DNA of 64,000 bases from Rhizobium sp. PP-CC-3A-592. Its GTDB lineage: Bacteria > Pseudomonadota > Alphaproteobacteria > Rhizobiales > Rhizobiaceae. The notes beneath the pieces are model-generated. The model made no database searches. It was not told where the DNA came from and saw only the letters and a list, made by a program, of their open reading frames with translations. Shown here one piece after another: positions 46,760 to 55,476 of this stretch. Location of the stretch: the NCBI RefSeq assembly GCF_003217095.1, contig NZ_QJSR01000002.1, forward strand, positions 961,404 through 1,025,403. The letters run 5' to 3'. Position 1 is the first letter of the stretch. Each line of letters begins with the position of its first letter. The position numbers and the translations under genes were made by a program.

Positions 46760-49681
46760 CTATTCCGCAGCCACGGCCTTGCGGACCGGGCGGCGCTCCA
46801 GCAGTTCCTTCAGGAAGTGGCCGGTGTGCGAGCGCTTTTCCCGGACGATCTGCTCCGGCGTTCCCTCGGCCACGACCTGACCGCCGCCATCCCCGCCTTC
46901 CGGACCAAAGTCGAGGATCCAGTCCGCCGTCTTGATAACCTCCAGATTGTGCTCGATCACGACGACGGAATTGCCCTGGTTGACGAGTTCGTGCAGCAAT
47001 TCCAGCAGTTTCGCCACATCGTGGAAATGCAGGCCGGTGGTCGGCTCATCCAGAATATACAGCGTCCGTCCGGTCGATCGCTTGGAGAGTTCCTTGGCCA
47101 GCTTCACGCGTTGCGCTTCGCCGCCCGACAGGGTGTTCGCCTGCTGCCCGACCTTGATATAGCCAAGCCCGACCTCGTTGAGCGTCACCAGTTTGTCGCG
47201 CACGGCGGGAACCGCCGCGAAGAACTCGACGCCTTCCTCGACGGTCATGTCCAGCACGTCGGCGATCGACTTGCCCTTGAAGGTGACGTCGAGGGTTTCG
47301 CGATTGTAGCGTTTGCCGTGGCAAACGTCGCAGGTCACATAGACGTCCGGCAGAAAGTGCATCTCGATCTTGATGACGCCATCGCCCTGGCATGCCTCGC
47401 AACGCCCACCCTTCACATTGAAGGAGAATCGCCCCGGCTGGTAGCCGCGGGCTTTCGCCTCCGGCAGGCCGGAAAACCAGTCACGGATGGGGGTGAAGGC
47501 GCCCGTATAGGTGGCGGGGTTCGAGCGCGGCGTACGGCCGATCGGCGACTGGTCGATGTCGATGACCTTGTCGATATGCTCGAACCCGTCGATACGGTCG
47601 TGATCGGCCGGGATCTCGCGCGCACCCATCACGCGACGGGCGGCTGCCTTGTAGAGCGTCTCGATGAGGAAGGTGGACTTGCCGCCACCGGAAACACCGG
47701 TGACCGCCGTGAAGACGCCGAGCGGGATAGACGCCGTGACGTTCTTCAGGTTGTTGCCGCGCGCGCCAACGACCGTCAGCTCCTTCTTTTTCTTCGGCTT
47801 CCGCCGCTCCGCCGGCACCAGGACCGAAAGGTCGCCCGAAAGATACTTGCCGGTCAGCGACGTCGGATGATCGATGATCTCCTGCGGCGTGCCGGACGCC
47901 ACGACCTGTCCGCCATGGATGCCAGCCGCGGGACCGATATCGACGACATAATCCGCCGTCAGGATCGCATCCTCGTCATGCTCGACCACGATAACCGTGT
48001 TGCCGATATCGCGCAGGTGCCGCAGCGTATCGAGCAGGCGGGCATTATCGCGCTGATGTAGCCCGATCGACGGCTCGTCCAGCACATAGAGCACGCCTGT
48101 CAGGCCGGAACCGATCTGCGACGCGAGCCGGATGCGCTGGCTCTCGCCACCCGACAGCGTCCCGGAATTTCGCGAGAGGCTGAGATAATCCAGCCCGACA
48201 TCGTTCAGGAATCGCAGCCGATCGCGGATCTCCTTCAGAATGCGGACGGCGATCTCGTTCTGCTTGTCCGTCAGACGCGCAGGCAGATCCTCGAACCAGT
48301 CGCGCGCGACGCGGATCGACATGTTCGTGACCTCTCCGATATGAAGACGATCGATCTTGACCGCCAACGCCTCGGGCTTCAGCCGGAAGCCCTTGCAGGC
48401 GGGGCAGGGGGCTGCCGACATATAGCGCTCGATCTCCTCACGCGCCCAGGCCGACTCGGTTTCTTTCCAGCGCCGCTCAAGATTGGGAACGATGCCCTCG
48501 AATGTCTTCGTGGTGTTGTAGGAGCGCGCGCCGTCCGCATATTGAAAGACGATCTTGTCGTCCGTGCCGCGCAGGATCGCCTTCTTCGCAGCGTCGGAGA
48601 GCTCAGCCCAGGTATTGCTCAGTTTGAACCCAAAGGCCTTGCCGAGCGCTTCCAGAGTTTGATCGTAATAGGGGGACGACGATTTGGCCCAGGGGGCGAT
48701 CGCTCCGTTCTTCAGCGTCCGATCATGCTCCGGCACGATCAACGCCTCATCGATCTTCTGCTGGCTGCCGAGACCATCGCAGGTCGGGCAGGCGCCGAAG
48801 GGATTGTTGAACGAAAACAGGCGGGGCTCGATCTCCGAAATCGTGAAGCCCGAGACGGGGCAGGCGAACTTTTCCGAAAACAGCACGCGCTCATGCGTCT
48901 CGTTCAGCGACTTGTTGGCGGAACCGCCGGCGGATGTCTCCTTCTCCGGCAGCGGCTTGTCGGCAAATTCCGCAATTGCCAGGCCATCCGCAAGCCTCAG
49001 CGAGGTCTCCAGACTGTCCGCAAGCCTTGCCGCGATATCGCCGCGCACGACCAGACGGTCGACGACCACGTCGATGTCATGCTTGTATTTCTTGTCGAGC
49101 GCGGGAACATCGGCGATCTCGTAAAACTGGCCGTCCACCTTTACGCGCTGAAAGCCCTTCTTCATGAGCTCCGCGAGTTCCTTCTTGTACTCTCCTTTTC
49201 GCCCTCGGATCATCGGCGCGAGAATGTACAGGCGAGCGCCTTCCTCCATCGCAAGAATCCGATCGACCATCTGGCTGACAGTCTGGCTTTCGATCGGCAG
49301 ACCCGTCGCTGGCGAATAGGGCACGCCGACGCGCGCGAACAGAAGGCGCATGTAATCGTAGATCTCGGTGACCGTTCCCACGGTCGAACGGGGATTCTTC
49401 GACGTTGTCTTCTGTTCGATGGAAATCGCAGGCGAAAGGCCTTCGATCAGATCGACGTCGGGCTTCTGCATCATCTCAAGGAACTGGCGCGCATAGGCCG
49501 AGAGGCTCTCGACATAGCGCCGCTGCCCTTCGGCATAGATGGTATCGAAGGCCAGCGACGACTTTCCCGATCCGGACAGGCCTGTCATCACGATCAGCTT
49601 GTTGCGCGGGAGGTCGAGATCGACGCCCTTCAGATTGTGCTCCCGCGCACCGCGGATCGAAATGGTCTTGAATTCGCTCAT
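46760..49681 (-). CDS. uvrA: Excinuclease ABC subunit A
   Basis: A 973-residue ATPase that finds bulky DNA lesions and loads UvrB. Two ABC modules are visible: Walker [18 protein letters not shown] near the N terminus and [17 protein letters not shown] near residue 660. Signatures are [16 protein letters not shown] and [16 protein letters not shown]. The C-terminal zinc finger is CEACQGDG with [10 protein letters not shown]; the insertion-domain cysteines are in CPVSG and CPTCDG. An SOS box lies 169 bases upstream. Confidence 0.97.
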   Translation of the reverse strand: MSEFKTISIRGAREHNLKGVDLDLPRNKLIVMTGLSGSGKSSLAFDTIYAEGQRRYVESLSAYARQFLEMMQKPDVDLIEGLSPAISIEQKTTSKNPRSTVGTVTEIYDYMRLLFARVGVPYSPATGLPIESQTVSQMVDRILAMEEGARLYILAPMIRGRKGEYKKELAELMKKGFQRVKVDGQFYEIADVPALDKKYKHDIDVVVDRLVVRGDIAARLADSLETSLRLADGLAIAEFADKPLPEKETSAGGSANKSLNETHERVLFSEKFACPVSGFTISEIEPRLFSFNNPFGACPTCDGLGSQQKIDEALIVPEHDRTLKNGAIAPWAKSSSPYYDQTLEALGKAFGFKLSNTWAELSDAAKKAILRGTDDKIVFQYADGARSYNTTKTFEGIVPNLERRWKETESAWAREEIERYMSAAPCPACKGFRLKPEALAVKIDRLHIGEVTNMSIRVARDWFEDLPARLTDKQNEIAVRILKEIRDRLRFLNDVGLDYLSLSRNSGTLSGGESQRIRLASQIGSGLTGVLYVLDEPSIGLHQRDNARLLDTLRHLRDIGNTVIVVEHDEDAILTADYVVDIGPAAGIHGGQVVASGTPQEIIDHPTSLTGKYLSGDLSVLVPAERRKPKKKKELTVVGARGNNLKNVTASIPLGVFTAVTGVSGGGKSTFLIETLYKAAARRVMGAREIPADHDRIDGFEHIDKVIDIDQSPIGRTPRSNPATYTGAFTPIRDWFSGLPEAKARGYQPGRFSFNVKGGRCEACQGDGVIKIEMHFLPDVYVTCDVCHGKRYNRETLDVTFKGKSIADVLDMTVEEGVEFFAAVPAVRDKLVTLNEVGLGYIKVGQQANTLSGGEAQRVKLAKELSKRSTGRTLYILDEPTTGLHFHDVAKLLELLHELVNQGNSVVVIEHNLEVIKTADWILDFGPEGGDGGGQVVAEGTPEQIVREKRSHTGHFLKELLERRPVRKAVAAE

Positions 49682-49778
49682 GGTCGGACGCTCTGCATGG
49701 GGACGAAGCCCTTACTTAAGATCATTACTTCATATGTCGAGGCGCGTTTTCGGGAAACCGCTATTCCTTCGTTACAGT

Positions 49779-49806
49779 GATCCCCTGTCTGCGATCCCCT
49801 GTCTGC
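49779..49806. repeat. Two perfect 14-bp tandem copies upstream of uvrA
   Basis: GATCCCCTGTCTGC is repeated twice without a gap in the uvrA-ssb intergenic region. Could be replication slippage or a duplicated binding site. Confidence 0.6.
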
Positions 49807-49849
49807 GGGCCCTCACGGCCTCGCTTGACAGGATCATACCCAAGACATA

Positions 49850-49864
49850 GAACAAATAAAGAAC
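49850..49864. promoter_or_regulatory. LexA/SOS box between uvrA and ssb
   Basis: GAAC-AAATAAA-GAAC on the plus strand, i.e. GTTC-N7-GTTC on the minus strand, the alphaproteobacterial LexA site. It lies between the divergent uvrA and ssb genes (169 and 117 bases from their starts) and may repress both. Confidence 0.8.
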
Positions 49865-49980
49865 AAATTTGCAAACTGTTGTGGATTGCTGCCGGCGAAG
49901 GGCGAAATGCCGCGCTCAACAGCGTAGGCTCGCGGCACGATGCGGATCGTTGAACCGCTTTCAGGAGACAGGACAAAGAG

Positions 49981-50520
49981 ATGGCTGGTAGCGTAAACAA
50001 GGTGATCCTCATCGGCAACGTCGGGGCGGACCCCGAGATTCGGCGGACGCAGGATGGCAAGCCGATCGCAAACCTGCGCATTGCGACCTCCGAAAGCTGG
50101 CGCGACCGGAACTCCGGTGAGCGGCGCGAGAAAACGGAGTGGCACACCGTCGTGGTCTTCAACGAAGGCCTGTGCAAGGTCGTGGAGCAATATGTGAAGA
50201 AGGGCGCCAAGCTCTATCTCGAGGGCGCGCTGCAGACCCGCAAGTGGCAGGACAAGGACGGAAACGACCGTTACTCGACCGAGGTGGTTCTTCAGGGATT
50301 CAACTCGACGCTGACCATGCTTGACGGTCGCGATGGTGGAGGCAGCGGTGGCGGTGGCGGAAGCCGTGGCAGCTCGGAATATGGTGGCGGAAGCGGTGGG
50401 TCGAATTACGGGGACGATTATGATCGCCCGGCCCAGTCCTCCGGCGCCCGATCGGGCGGCAGCACCGGCGGATCGAGCGGCGGCTTCTCGCGCGATCTGG
50501 ATGACGATATCCCGTTTTGA
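49981..50520 (+). CDS. ssb: Single-stranded DNA-binding protein
   Basis: A 179-residue protein protecting single-stranded DNA in replication and repair. The OB fold (1-112) has NKVILIGNVGADPEIR, WRDRNSGERREKTEWH, and GALQTRKWQDKDG. A glycine-rich linker follows (about 115-170). The acidic tip ends DLDDDIPF, the partner-binding tail. Divergent from uvrA with a shared SOS box. Confidence 0.96.
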   Translation: MAGSVNKVILIGNVGADPEIRRTQDGKPIANLRIATSESWRDRNSGERREKTEWHTVVVFNEGLCKVVEQYVKKGAKLYLEGALQTRKWQDKDGNDRYSTEVVLQGFNSTLTMLDGRDGGGSGGGGGSRGSSEYGGGSGGSNYGDDYDRPAQSSGARSGGSTGGSSGGFSRDLDDDIPF

Positions 50521-50569
50521 TTCACGTCGGCCTGCCGCAGGTTGATGCATAAGTTCGAGGTTTCTTTTG

Positions 50570-50597
50570 CGCCGTCATGGGTAAGCTCATGGCGGCG
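50570..50597. terminator. Possible terminator after ssb
   Basis: CGCCGTCATG pairs with CATGGCGGCG (one mismatch) around an 8-base loop. It is followed by TTGCTATT, a poor T-run. Confidence 0.4.
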
Positions 50598-50731
50598 TTG
50601 CTATTGCAAAGCTGAGGGAGGTTGTGCGTCGACAACAGTTCCTGCTTTTCGTGGAATGCAAAAAGCAACGCTTTGGACAAACGCCTGTTGTTGATTACGC
50701 CGGCTGTGGTTTACCCAGAATGTCCCTTGCA

Positions 50732-50746
50732 GAACACATGAGGAAC
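50732..50746. promoter_or_regulatory. LexA/SOS box upstream of lexA
   Basis: GAAC-ACATGAG-GAAC, the same alphaproteobacterial pattern as at uvrA/ssb, 49 bases before the lexA ATG. Supports negative autoregulation. Confidence 0.85.
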
Positions 50747-50756
50747 ATATAACACT

Positions 50757-50771
50757 GTTCTTGCTTTGTTT
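50757..50771. promoter_or_regulatory. Second, degenerate SOS box before lexA
   Basis: GTTC-TTGCTTT-GTTT differs from the consensus by the last base. It lies 11 bases after the first box and may give cooperative LexA binding. Confidence 0.45.
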
Positions 50772-50794
50772 CGTGACTCTGGAGTCGATTGATC

Positions 50795-51511
50795 ATGCTG
50801 ACCCGCAAGCAACAGGAACTGTTGATTTTCATTCATGAGCGCATGAAGGAATCGGGTGTTCCCCCTTCATTCGACGAAATGAAGGATGCACTTGAGCTCG
50901 CGTCCAAGTCCGGCATTCATCGTCTGATCACGGCTCTCGAGGAGCGCGGGTTCATCCGGCGCCTGCCCAATCGGGCACGAGCGCTTGAGGTCATCAAGCT
51001 GCCGGAGGCGTATCTGACGGCCGTCCCACCCAAGCGTGGCTTTTCGCCCAGCGTCATTCAGGGAAGCAGAGGAAGCTCCGCACCTGAAAGTGCGCCGAAG
51101 ACGGCGGCCGGGCTGGGCAACGACAATAGCGTGTCGGTTCCGGTGATGGGGCGCATTGCCGCAGGCGTCCCGATTTCCGCTATCCAGAACAATACGCACG
51201 ATATCTCCGTTCCCGCCTTTATGATCGGCAATGGCGAGCACTACGCCTTGGAAGTCCGAGGCGACTCGATGATCGAAGCGGGTATTCTGGACGGTGACAC
51301 CGTGATCATCCGCAATGCCAACAGTGCTAGCCCCGGCGAGATCGTCGTTGCCCTCGTGGATGACGAAGAAGCAACCCTCAAGCGCTTCCGCCGCAAGGGC
51401 GCCTCCGTTGCTCTTGAAGCAGCCAATCCAGAGTATGAGACACGGATTTTTGGCCCAGAACGGGTGAAGGTCCAAGGAAAGCTCGTTGGCTTGATTCGCC
51501 GTTACCAGTGA
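50795..51511 (+). CDS. lexA: SOS repressor LexA
   Basis: A 238-residue repressor-protease. The N-terminal winged helix (1-70) has [16 protein letters not shown] and [26 protein letters not shown] as in alphaproteobacterial LexA. The self-cleavage site is Ala123-Gly124 in GRIAAGVP. The catalytic dyad is Ser158 in RGDSMIEAG and Lys196 in [10 protein letters not shown]. The linker (about 75-110) is long and Ser/Pro-rich, normal for the group. All functional residues are intact. Two SOS boxes precede it. It lies next to ssb and not after moeA, where I would expect it in relatives. Confidence 0.96.
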   Translation: MLTRKQQELLIFIHERMKESGVPPSFDEMKDALELASKSGIHRLITALEERGFIRRLPNRARALEVIKLPEAYLTAVPPKRGFSPSVIQGSRGSSAPESAPKTAAGLGNDNSVSVPVMGRIAAGVPISAIQNNTHDISVPAFMIGNGEHYALEVRGDSMIEAGILDGDTVIIRNANSASPGEIVVALVDDEEATLKRFRRKGASVALEAANPEYETRIFGPERVKVQGKLVGLIRRYQ

Positions 51512-52364
51512 GAGGGAAGGGCGTTGCTGTTATAAGGTTGATGAAGTCTCGTCGTCATCAGGTTCCAGCACATGAAGCCTTGGCGGCAAGCTGTTTGGAG
51601 TTCACGTTTTAAACGGTCCTGGTTGATTGCTTTCCCGGCGAGGACAAACGAAAATCACAAAGGTCACGTTCTGCAGAGATGCGATCGTGAGGGTCGAGCC
51701 ATCCACCTTCTCGTTGGTCCGGCCTTGAGCCGGAGCGTTGCCATCTGACGTCCGTAAGATGAGTCGACACTTGTGGACGCACCAACGTCAGGTCGCTGGA
51801 TCCCGCCTCCAGGACGGGATGAAGAAGGGGTAATTGAAGGCCTCTGAAATCTCGTGGCTTGAGATGTAGGCAAGCTTCGCCATCCATCCCTTACGTTACC
51901 AGCCGCCAGGAATTTGTGCCACCTGGTGTTCCGTTCGCAAAGCGATCAAGCGGAACACGTTCAGTTCTGAGACCTGTCAGCTCAACGATGCCTGTAGGTG
52001 AAAGTCTATGGAACCGCTTGGACAGGTCGGCGTTTACCGGGCGAACGCGACGGAGGCGAAGATGCCCGCAACATTGGAATCTTTCGAGTTATCGTCTTTA
52101 ACGATAATGGAAGTGACCTTGCGGGAAGCATGACGTCTATGAGTGTACAGAACGCAGAAGCAGCCCAGGATTTAACTAGCGAGGTCTATAGCCCGCATAG
52201 AAGCCGTAGCACTTTCCAAGGCGAGTAAAGCGGCTGATGGTAAACCCCATCGAGGCTCCAGCTTGTAGCAGGATGGTCGCATTGGCGATTTCAATTTATT
52301 TTTTGGTGCTGTTCAAAGTACTACTTACCAAAAACGCGCATCTTCATGCGCTAGGGATTCCATT
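51512..52364. other. Gene-poor region after lexA with several hairpins
   Basis: No frame here has a credible start and ribosome site. Three close inverted repeats stand out: TCCGGC/GCCGGA (51718-51734), CTGACGT/ACGTCAG (51745-51791) and ATCCCG/CGGGAT (51800-51820). The rest looks like degenerate sequence of lower GC than the flanks. It may hold a structured RNA or eroded foreign DNA. Confidence 0.45.
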
Positions 52365-52487
52365 ATGAGAATGATTTTTGTCGGAATGCTTGCATCGGTC
52401 CTCAGTATACTTGTGATCAAATATGCAAACAACGATCTCGGAAACAGTGTTCCGTTGACGACGGTCGGAGCAGCCAGTTCGCTGTGA
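52365..52487 (+). CDS. Small hydrophobic peptide (40 aa)
   Basis: A 40-residue frame: MRMIFVGMLASVLSILVIK, one helix, then the polar tail YANNDLGNSVPLTTVGAASSL. AGGGA lies eight bases before the ATG. Not recognised. Its stop codon lies inside a large hairpin (52464-52517), and codon use and GC are unlike neighbouring core genes. Could be a signal-anchored peptide. Confidence 0.45.
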   Translation: MRMIFVGMLASVLSILVIKYANNDLGNSVPLTTVGAASSL

Positions 52488-52517
52488 TACACAGGCATCA
52501 CAGTCAGCTGCTCCGAC
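52464..52517. terminator. Long two-part hairpin between convergent small genes
   Basis: GTCGGAGCAGC (52464-52474) and GCTGCTCCGAC (52507-52517) pair perfectly over 11 bases. A second perfect stem, TGTGAT/ATCACA, lies inside. It overlaps the end of the 40-residue gene and probably ends its transcript, though no T-run follows. Confidence 0.6.
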
Positions 52518-52524
52518 ATATTAT

Positions 52525-52541
52525 ACTAGAAGAGTTCTAGT
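52525..52541. repeat. Short perfect inverted repeat
   Basis: ACTAGAA and TTCTAGT around GAG, directly after the larger hairpin and 16 bases before the stop of the minus-strand gene. Confidence 0.5.
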
Positions 52542-52556
52542 GGAAGATCAGGCCGA

Positions 52557-52889
52557 TTACTCGTGGATCGTGTAAGATCCCATCTCGCATAAATTCTGCT
52601 TGTCTTCCGTTGTTGCGAGATCTGAGCCCTCTTCGAATTCGAAACGCATGTCGTAGTTACAAACGTCTCGCCCGTCCGCGATCGTAAGTTCAATTGTCTC
52701 GCCGGGGTTGAGAACCTGTTCGCCGAACACGTCTCCCTCCCAGTCACTGACACCGACAGGTGACGTGTAGAAGCGCGTTAGAACAGATTTCGTGCCGTTC
52801 TTCAGTGTGAACACCAGATCCTCGGCCTGTGCTGCCCCGGACATAAAAATGGCGCTGATGATAATCGCGCCTGTGGTGATGATTTTCAT
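52557..52889 (-). CDS. Hypothetical exported protein (110 aa)
   Basis: A 110-residue protein with a clear signal peptide (MKIITTGAIIISAIF, cleavage near AQA, residue 23). The mature part is acidic and beta-rich, with two cysteines (DVCNYDM and QNLCEMGSY) that may pair. A run of G precedes the ATG (GGGGGGG), giving a usable ribosome site. I do not recognise a named family. The repeated FTLKNGTKSVLTRFYTSP start resembles other small periplasmic proteins of unknown role. Isolated in the accessory pocket. Confidence 0.65.
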   Translation of the reverse strand: MKIITTGAIIISAIFMSGAAQAEDLVFTLKNGTKSVLTRFYTSPVGVSDWEGDVFGEQVLNPGETIELTIADGRDVCNYDMRFEFEEGSDLATTEDKQNLCEMGSYTIHE

Positions 52890-53379
52890 TGTTCCCCCCC
52901 GTATATCTAATATGTCGCCAATGGGTTGACGATAAAGGGATATTACCGAGTCTCTTGTCGGATTCAACTGGATTGTGGACGTTCGATCAACAGACGAATG
53001 CCGTTTCAGACCGGCTGCAAATTCCAAATGCGCGTTCGCCGCCATCATTTACCCAGCAGCTCGGTCGCTATCCTTGCAGCGCAAAGAGATGTGAACATGG
53101 CGCATTGAATTCGTTTGGAAATCTGCGGCGTTCCACGGGCAGACAGCGCTCGCCTATATTCAGAGAATGTAAACTGGACGGCCGCCGTGATCTCGTGGCA
53201 GCGACGTGACGTCAATCTGTCGCCCGACCCCGTTCTTAAATTAACGGCAGTCGCGTCCGCGCCCCTTTTGCCAGAACAAAAACCCTACGTCCACCGTGCG
53301 TGTCGTTGAGGGGCCCATATAGGGCATAGGTCAGATGGAAGACGTTGAGGGGGACGTTACAGGTGCATGAAAATGCGGT
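52890..53379. other. Intergenic region, nothing clear
   Basis: About 490 bases between the exported protein gene and tRNA-Cys. Short frames exist but none has a ribosome site or protein-like composition. I searched by eye for a copy of the tRNA-Cys 3' end as an attachment site and saw none. Confidence 0.5.
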
Positions 53380-53453
53380 TGGAGGCCTCGCCCGGAATTG
53401 AACCGGGGTGCAAGGATTTGCAGTCCTCTGCGTCACCACTCCGCCACGAGGCC
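53380..53453 (-). tRNA. tRNA-Cys (anticodon GCA)
   Basis: Acceptor GGCCTCG pairs with CGAGGCC, the anticodon loop CTGCAAA gives GCA, the T arm contains GGTTCAATTCC, and an encoded CCA ends at 53380. 74 bases. Confidence 0.96.
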
Positions 53454-53578
53454 TCTTCGGGTCGATTTAACGAACCGTGGCCAGCGTTTAGAATCATCCT
53501 AGACGAAGCGCAAGAGGTCCGGTCCGATTTCGGCACTTTTCTTGGACCCGACCATTTTACATTTGAAGTTTCGCGCGC

Positions 53579-53668
53579 TGGCGGAAGAGGTGGGATTCGA
53601 ACCCACGGTACGGTCTCCCGCACGCCGGTTTTCAAGACCGGTTCCTTAAACCACTCGGACACTCTTCC
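53579..53668 (-). tRNA. tRNA-Ser (anticodon TGA)
   Basis: A 90-base class II tRNA: acceptor GGAAGAG with CTCTTCC, anticodon loop CTTGAAA (TGA), a long variable arm (GTGCGGGAGACCGTAC region), T arm GGTTCGAATCC and encoded CCA. Confidence 0.96.
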
Positions 53669-53873
53669 TGAGGCTTTTCGCCTTGCGAGGGTTTGGTTGG
53701 ATTAGCGGTTGGAGGGCGGGTCGTCAACTCGGGGTTTTAGGCCAAGGTTCAGCATGGGCCTCAGGCGGAGCCGCTGAACGATCGACCCGGATGCCGTTGG
53801 CGTTAAGGTTTGGAACAAAGGCAGATTGGCGGTGTTCAGAGAGCGGATAATCAAGGGCAATGGAGATCGAGTG

Positions 53874-54143
53874 ATGCGGAAGGTTATGATGTGTGCGGTT
53901 CTTGGCCTTGGTGTTGCTCTGTCACAGCCGGCCGTTGCCGCCCTTGGCGATCCGGCGTCTTATTCCAGCGACGACGTTGTTTTGGCGGGCCTCGACACTT
54001 CGACGCCGATGGGCAGCAGTGCCAACGATAAGACGGCTGACATCTGTGTTCCGCCGGAGGAGCAATATATTCCCTCCTTCGTGCGGGATTTACGGGGCCG
54101 GATCGTCGGCGTGAACTACACCATCATCGAATATGTCTGCTGA
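53874..54143 (+). CDS. Hypothetical exported protein (89 aa)
   Basis: An 89-residue protein with a signal peptide (MRKVMMCAVLGLGVALSQPAVA). The short mature part has two cysteines (ADICVPP and the terminal EYVC). GGAGA lies before the ATG. Unknown function. It stands between tRNA-Ser and rlpA. A GAGGTC/GACCTC stem (54142-54157) overlaps its stop codon. Confidence 0.6.
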   Translation: MRKVMMCAVLGLGVALSQPAVAALGDPASYSSDDVVLAGLDTSTPMGSSANDKTADICVPPEEQYIPSFVRDLRGRIVGVNYTIIEYVC

Positions 54144-54157
54144 GGTCGGCTGACCTC
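54142..54157 (+). terminator. Small stem-loop at the end of the 89-residue gene
   Basis: GAGGTC pairs with GACCTC around GGCT. The 10-base unit GGTCGGCTGA is repeated just after. No T-run, so weak evidence of termination. Confidence 0.35.
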
Positions 54158-54342
54158 GCGGTCGGCTGATCGTAACCATGCATTAACCATAAAAACCAAT
54201 TCCATGACATGTGCGGACCCTGCGTTCGCATTTATGCCACGTTGCTGTCATTTTTGACGACTGTATCCTTTTGGTACGATCGGCGCGCCTGCGAGGGGCT
54301 CAGGTGTTCCGGTTTCGTCAGACAAGCGGCAATGTGGGACAG

Positions 54343-55440
54343 ATGACTTTCAGACAATACGCACGTTTCCTCGCGAGAGGCGCAGGTTTTGTGGCCGTTC
54401 CGGCGATCTGCCTGGCGCTGACGTCCTGCGGAACCACAGCGCAGGTCGAGGCTCCGAAGAAGCGGAGCAAGGAGTATTTTCCTGAGTCGGTCTATGGCGT
54501 CAAGGCGAGCCCCCGCGTCGCCGACGGCAAGAACATTCCGAAGGGCGGCGGGCGTTATCAGGTCGGCAAGCCCTACAAGGTCAAGGACAAGTGGTACACG
54601 CCGAAGGAAGACTTCGGCTACAACAAGGTCGGCGTTTCCTCCTGGTACGGATCCGCATTCCACGGTCGTCTGACCGCCAATGGCGAAGTCTACGATACGG
54701 CGCATCTCTCTGCAGCCCATCCCACATTTCCGCTTCCCAGCTATGCCCGCGTGACGAATGTCGAGAACGGCTCTTCGGTCATCGTTCGCGTGAACGATCG
54801 CGGCCCCTACGAGTACGGGCGCATCATCGACGTATCCTCCAAGACGGCCGATCTTCTCGACATCAAGCGCAAGGGCAGTGCACAGGTGCGGGTGCAATAT
54901 GTGGGCCGTGCGCCGCTTGAAGGCAACGACATGCCTTACCTGATGGCGTCCTACGCGGCAAAGGGTAGCCGCGTACCGGGTATCGCTCCGGAAGGACAGA
55001 TCGCGTCCGGCGTCATGGTCGCCTCGAACGAACCTCTGTCGCGACAGATGAAGAACCTCGGGTCTTCGGATCTCGGAACGGTTTCGGTTCCGGCCAAGGC
55101 GCCCGTGCCGCAAGCAGCGCGCAATCACGCGGCGCCGTCTGCAAGTCCTTCGCTCGACAGTGCTTCCTCGATGACGGCCCTTGCCGAGACGCAACACGTG
55201 CTGCGCGCGCCGGGCGCCATGGAGGCCCTGGAGGCTTTCGTGACGCTGCCGGACATCGGCCCCATTCCCGCAGAGCGTCCGGGCAGCTTCGGCAAGCCGG
55301 GTAACGGCATTCTCTATGCCGCGGCCTATGTGGAAGCGCGCGTCAGCACCTCGGAAACCGCGTTCGATGCCATCATGGTCGATCCGCAGGCTTTGACCTC
55401 ATCCGCCATCATTGCGCATGCCACACGCAACGCTCGCTGA
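54343..55440 (+). CDS. rlpA: RlpA-family septal ring lipoprotein (lytic transglycosylase-like)
   Basis: A 365-residue lipoprotein: signal peptide with lipobox ALTSC, a Lys-rich linker, then the double-psi beta-barrel (about 105-195) with VGVSSWYGSAFHGRLTANGE, LPSYARVTNVENG, and IVRVNDRGPY carrying the catalytic-type Asp. RlpA proteins cleave or bind denuded glycan at the division septum. There is no SPOR domain at the C terminus; about 150 low-complexity residues stand there instead. The start is ATG 54343; longer frames upstream lack a ribosome site. Followed 36 bases later by the carboxypeptidase homologue. Confidence 0.88.
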   Translation: MTFRQYARFLARGAGFVAVPAICLALTSCGTTAQVEAPKKRSKEYFPESVYGVKASPRVADGKNIPKGGGRYQVGKPYKVKDKWYTPKEDFGYNKVGVSSWYGSAFHGRLTANGEVYDTAHLSAAHPTFPLPSYARVTNVENGSSVIVRVNDRGPYEYGRIIDVSSKTADLLDIKRKGSAQVRVQYVGRAPLEGNDMPYLMASYAAKGSRVPGIAPEGQIASGVMVASNEPLSRQMKNLGSSDLGTVSVPAKAPVPQAARNHAAPSASPSLDSASSMTALAETQHVLRAPGAMEALEAFVTLPDIGPIPAERPGSFGKPGNGILYAAAYVEARVSTSETAFDAIMVDPQALTSSAIIAHATRNAR

Positions 55441-55476
55441 GACCGGCGGGATGACGGCGGCCGCTTGGGAGGCTTC

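Noticed and set aside
46760..49681. UvrA second Walker A with GGGKS in place of GSGKS
   Set aside because: The Gly replacement keeps the P-loop Lys and Ser, and I recall the same variant in other rhizobial UvrA proteins, so it is not unusual.
51609..51887. A 92-residue minus-strand frame downstream of lexA
   Set aside because: No ribosome site, no recognisable motif, and another frame over the same DNA is equally open; the hairpins there explain it less as protein.
51998..52228. A plus-strand frame of about 76 residues in the accessory pocket
   Set aside because: Its start lacks a convincing ribosome site and the translation matches nothing I recognise. It might be an eroded gene fragment, but this cannot be supported.
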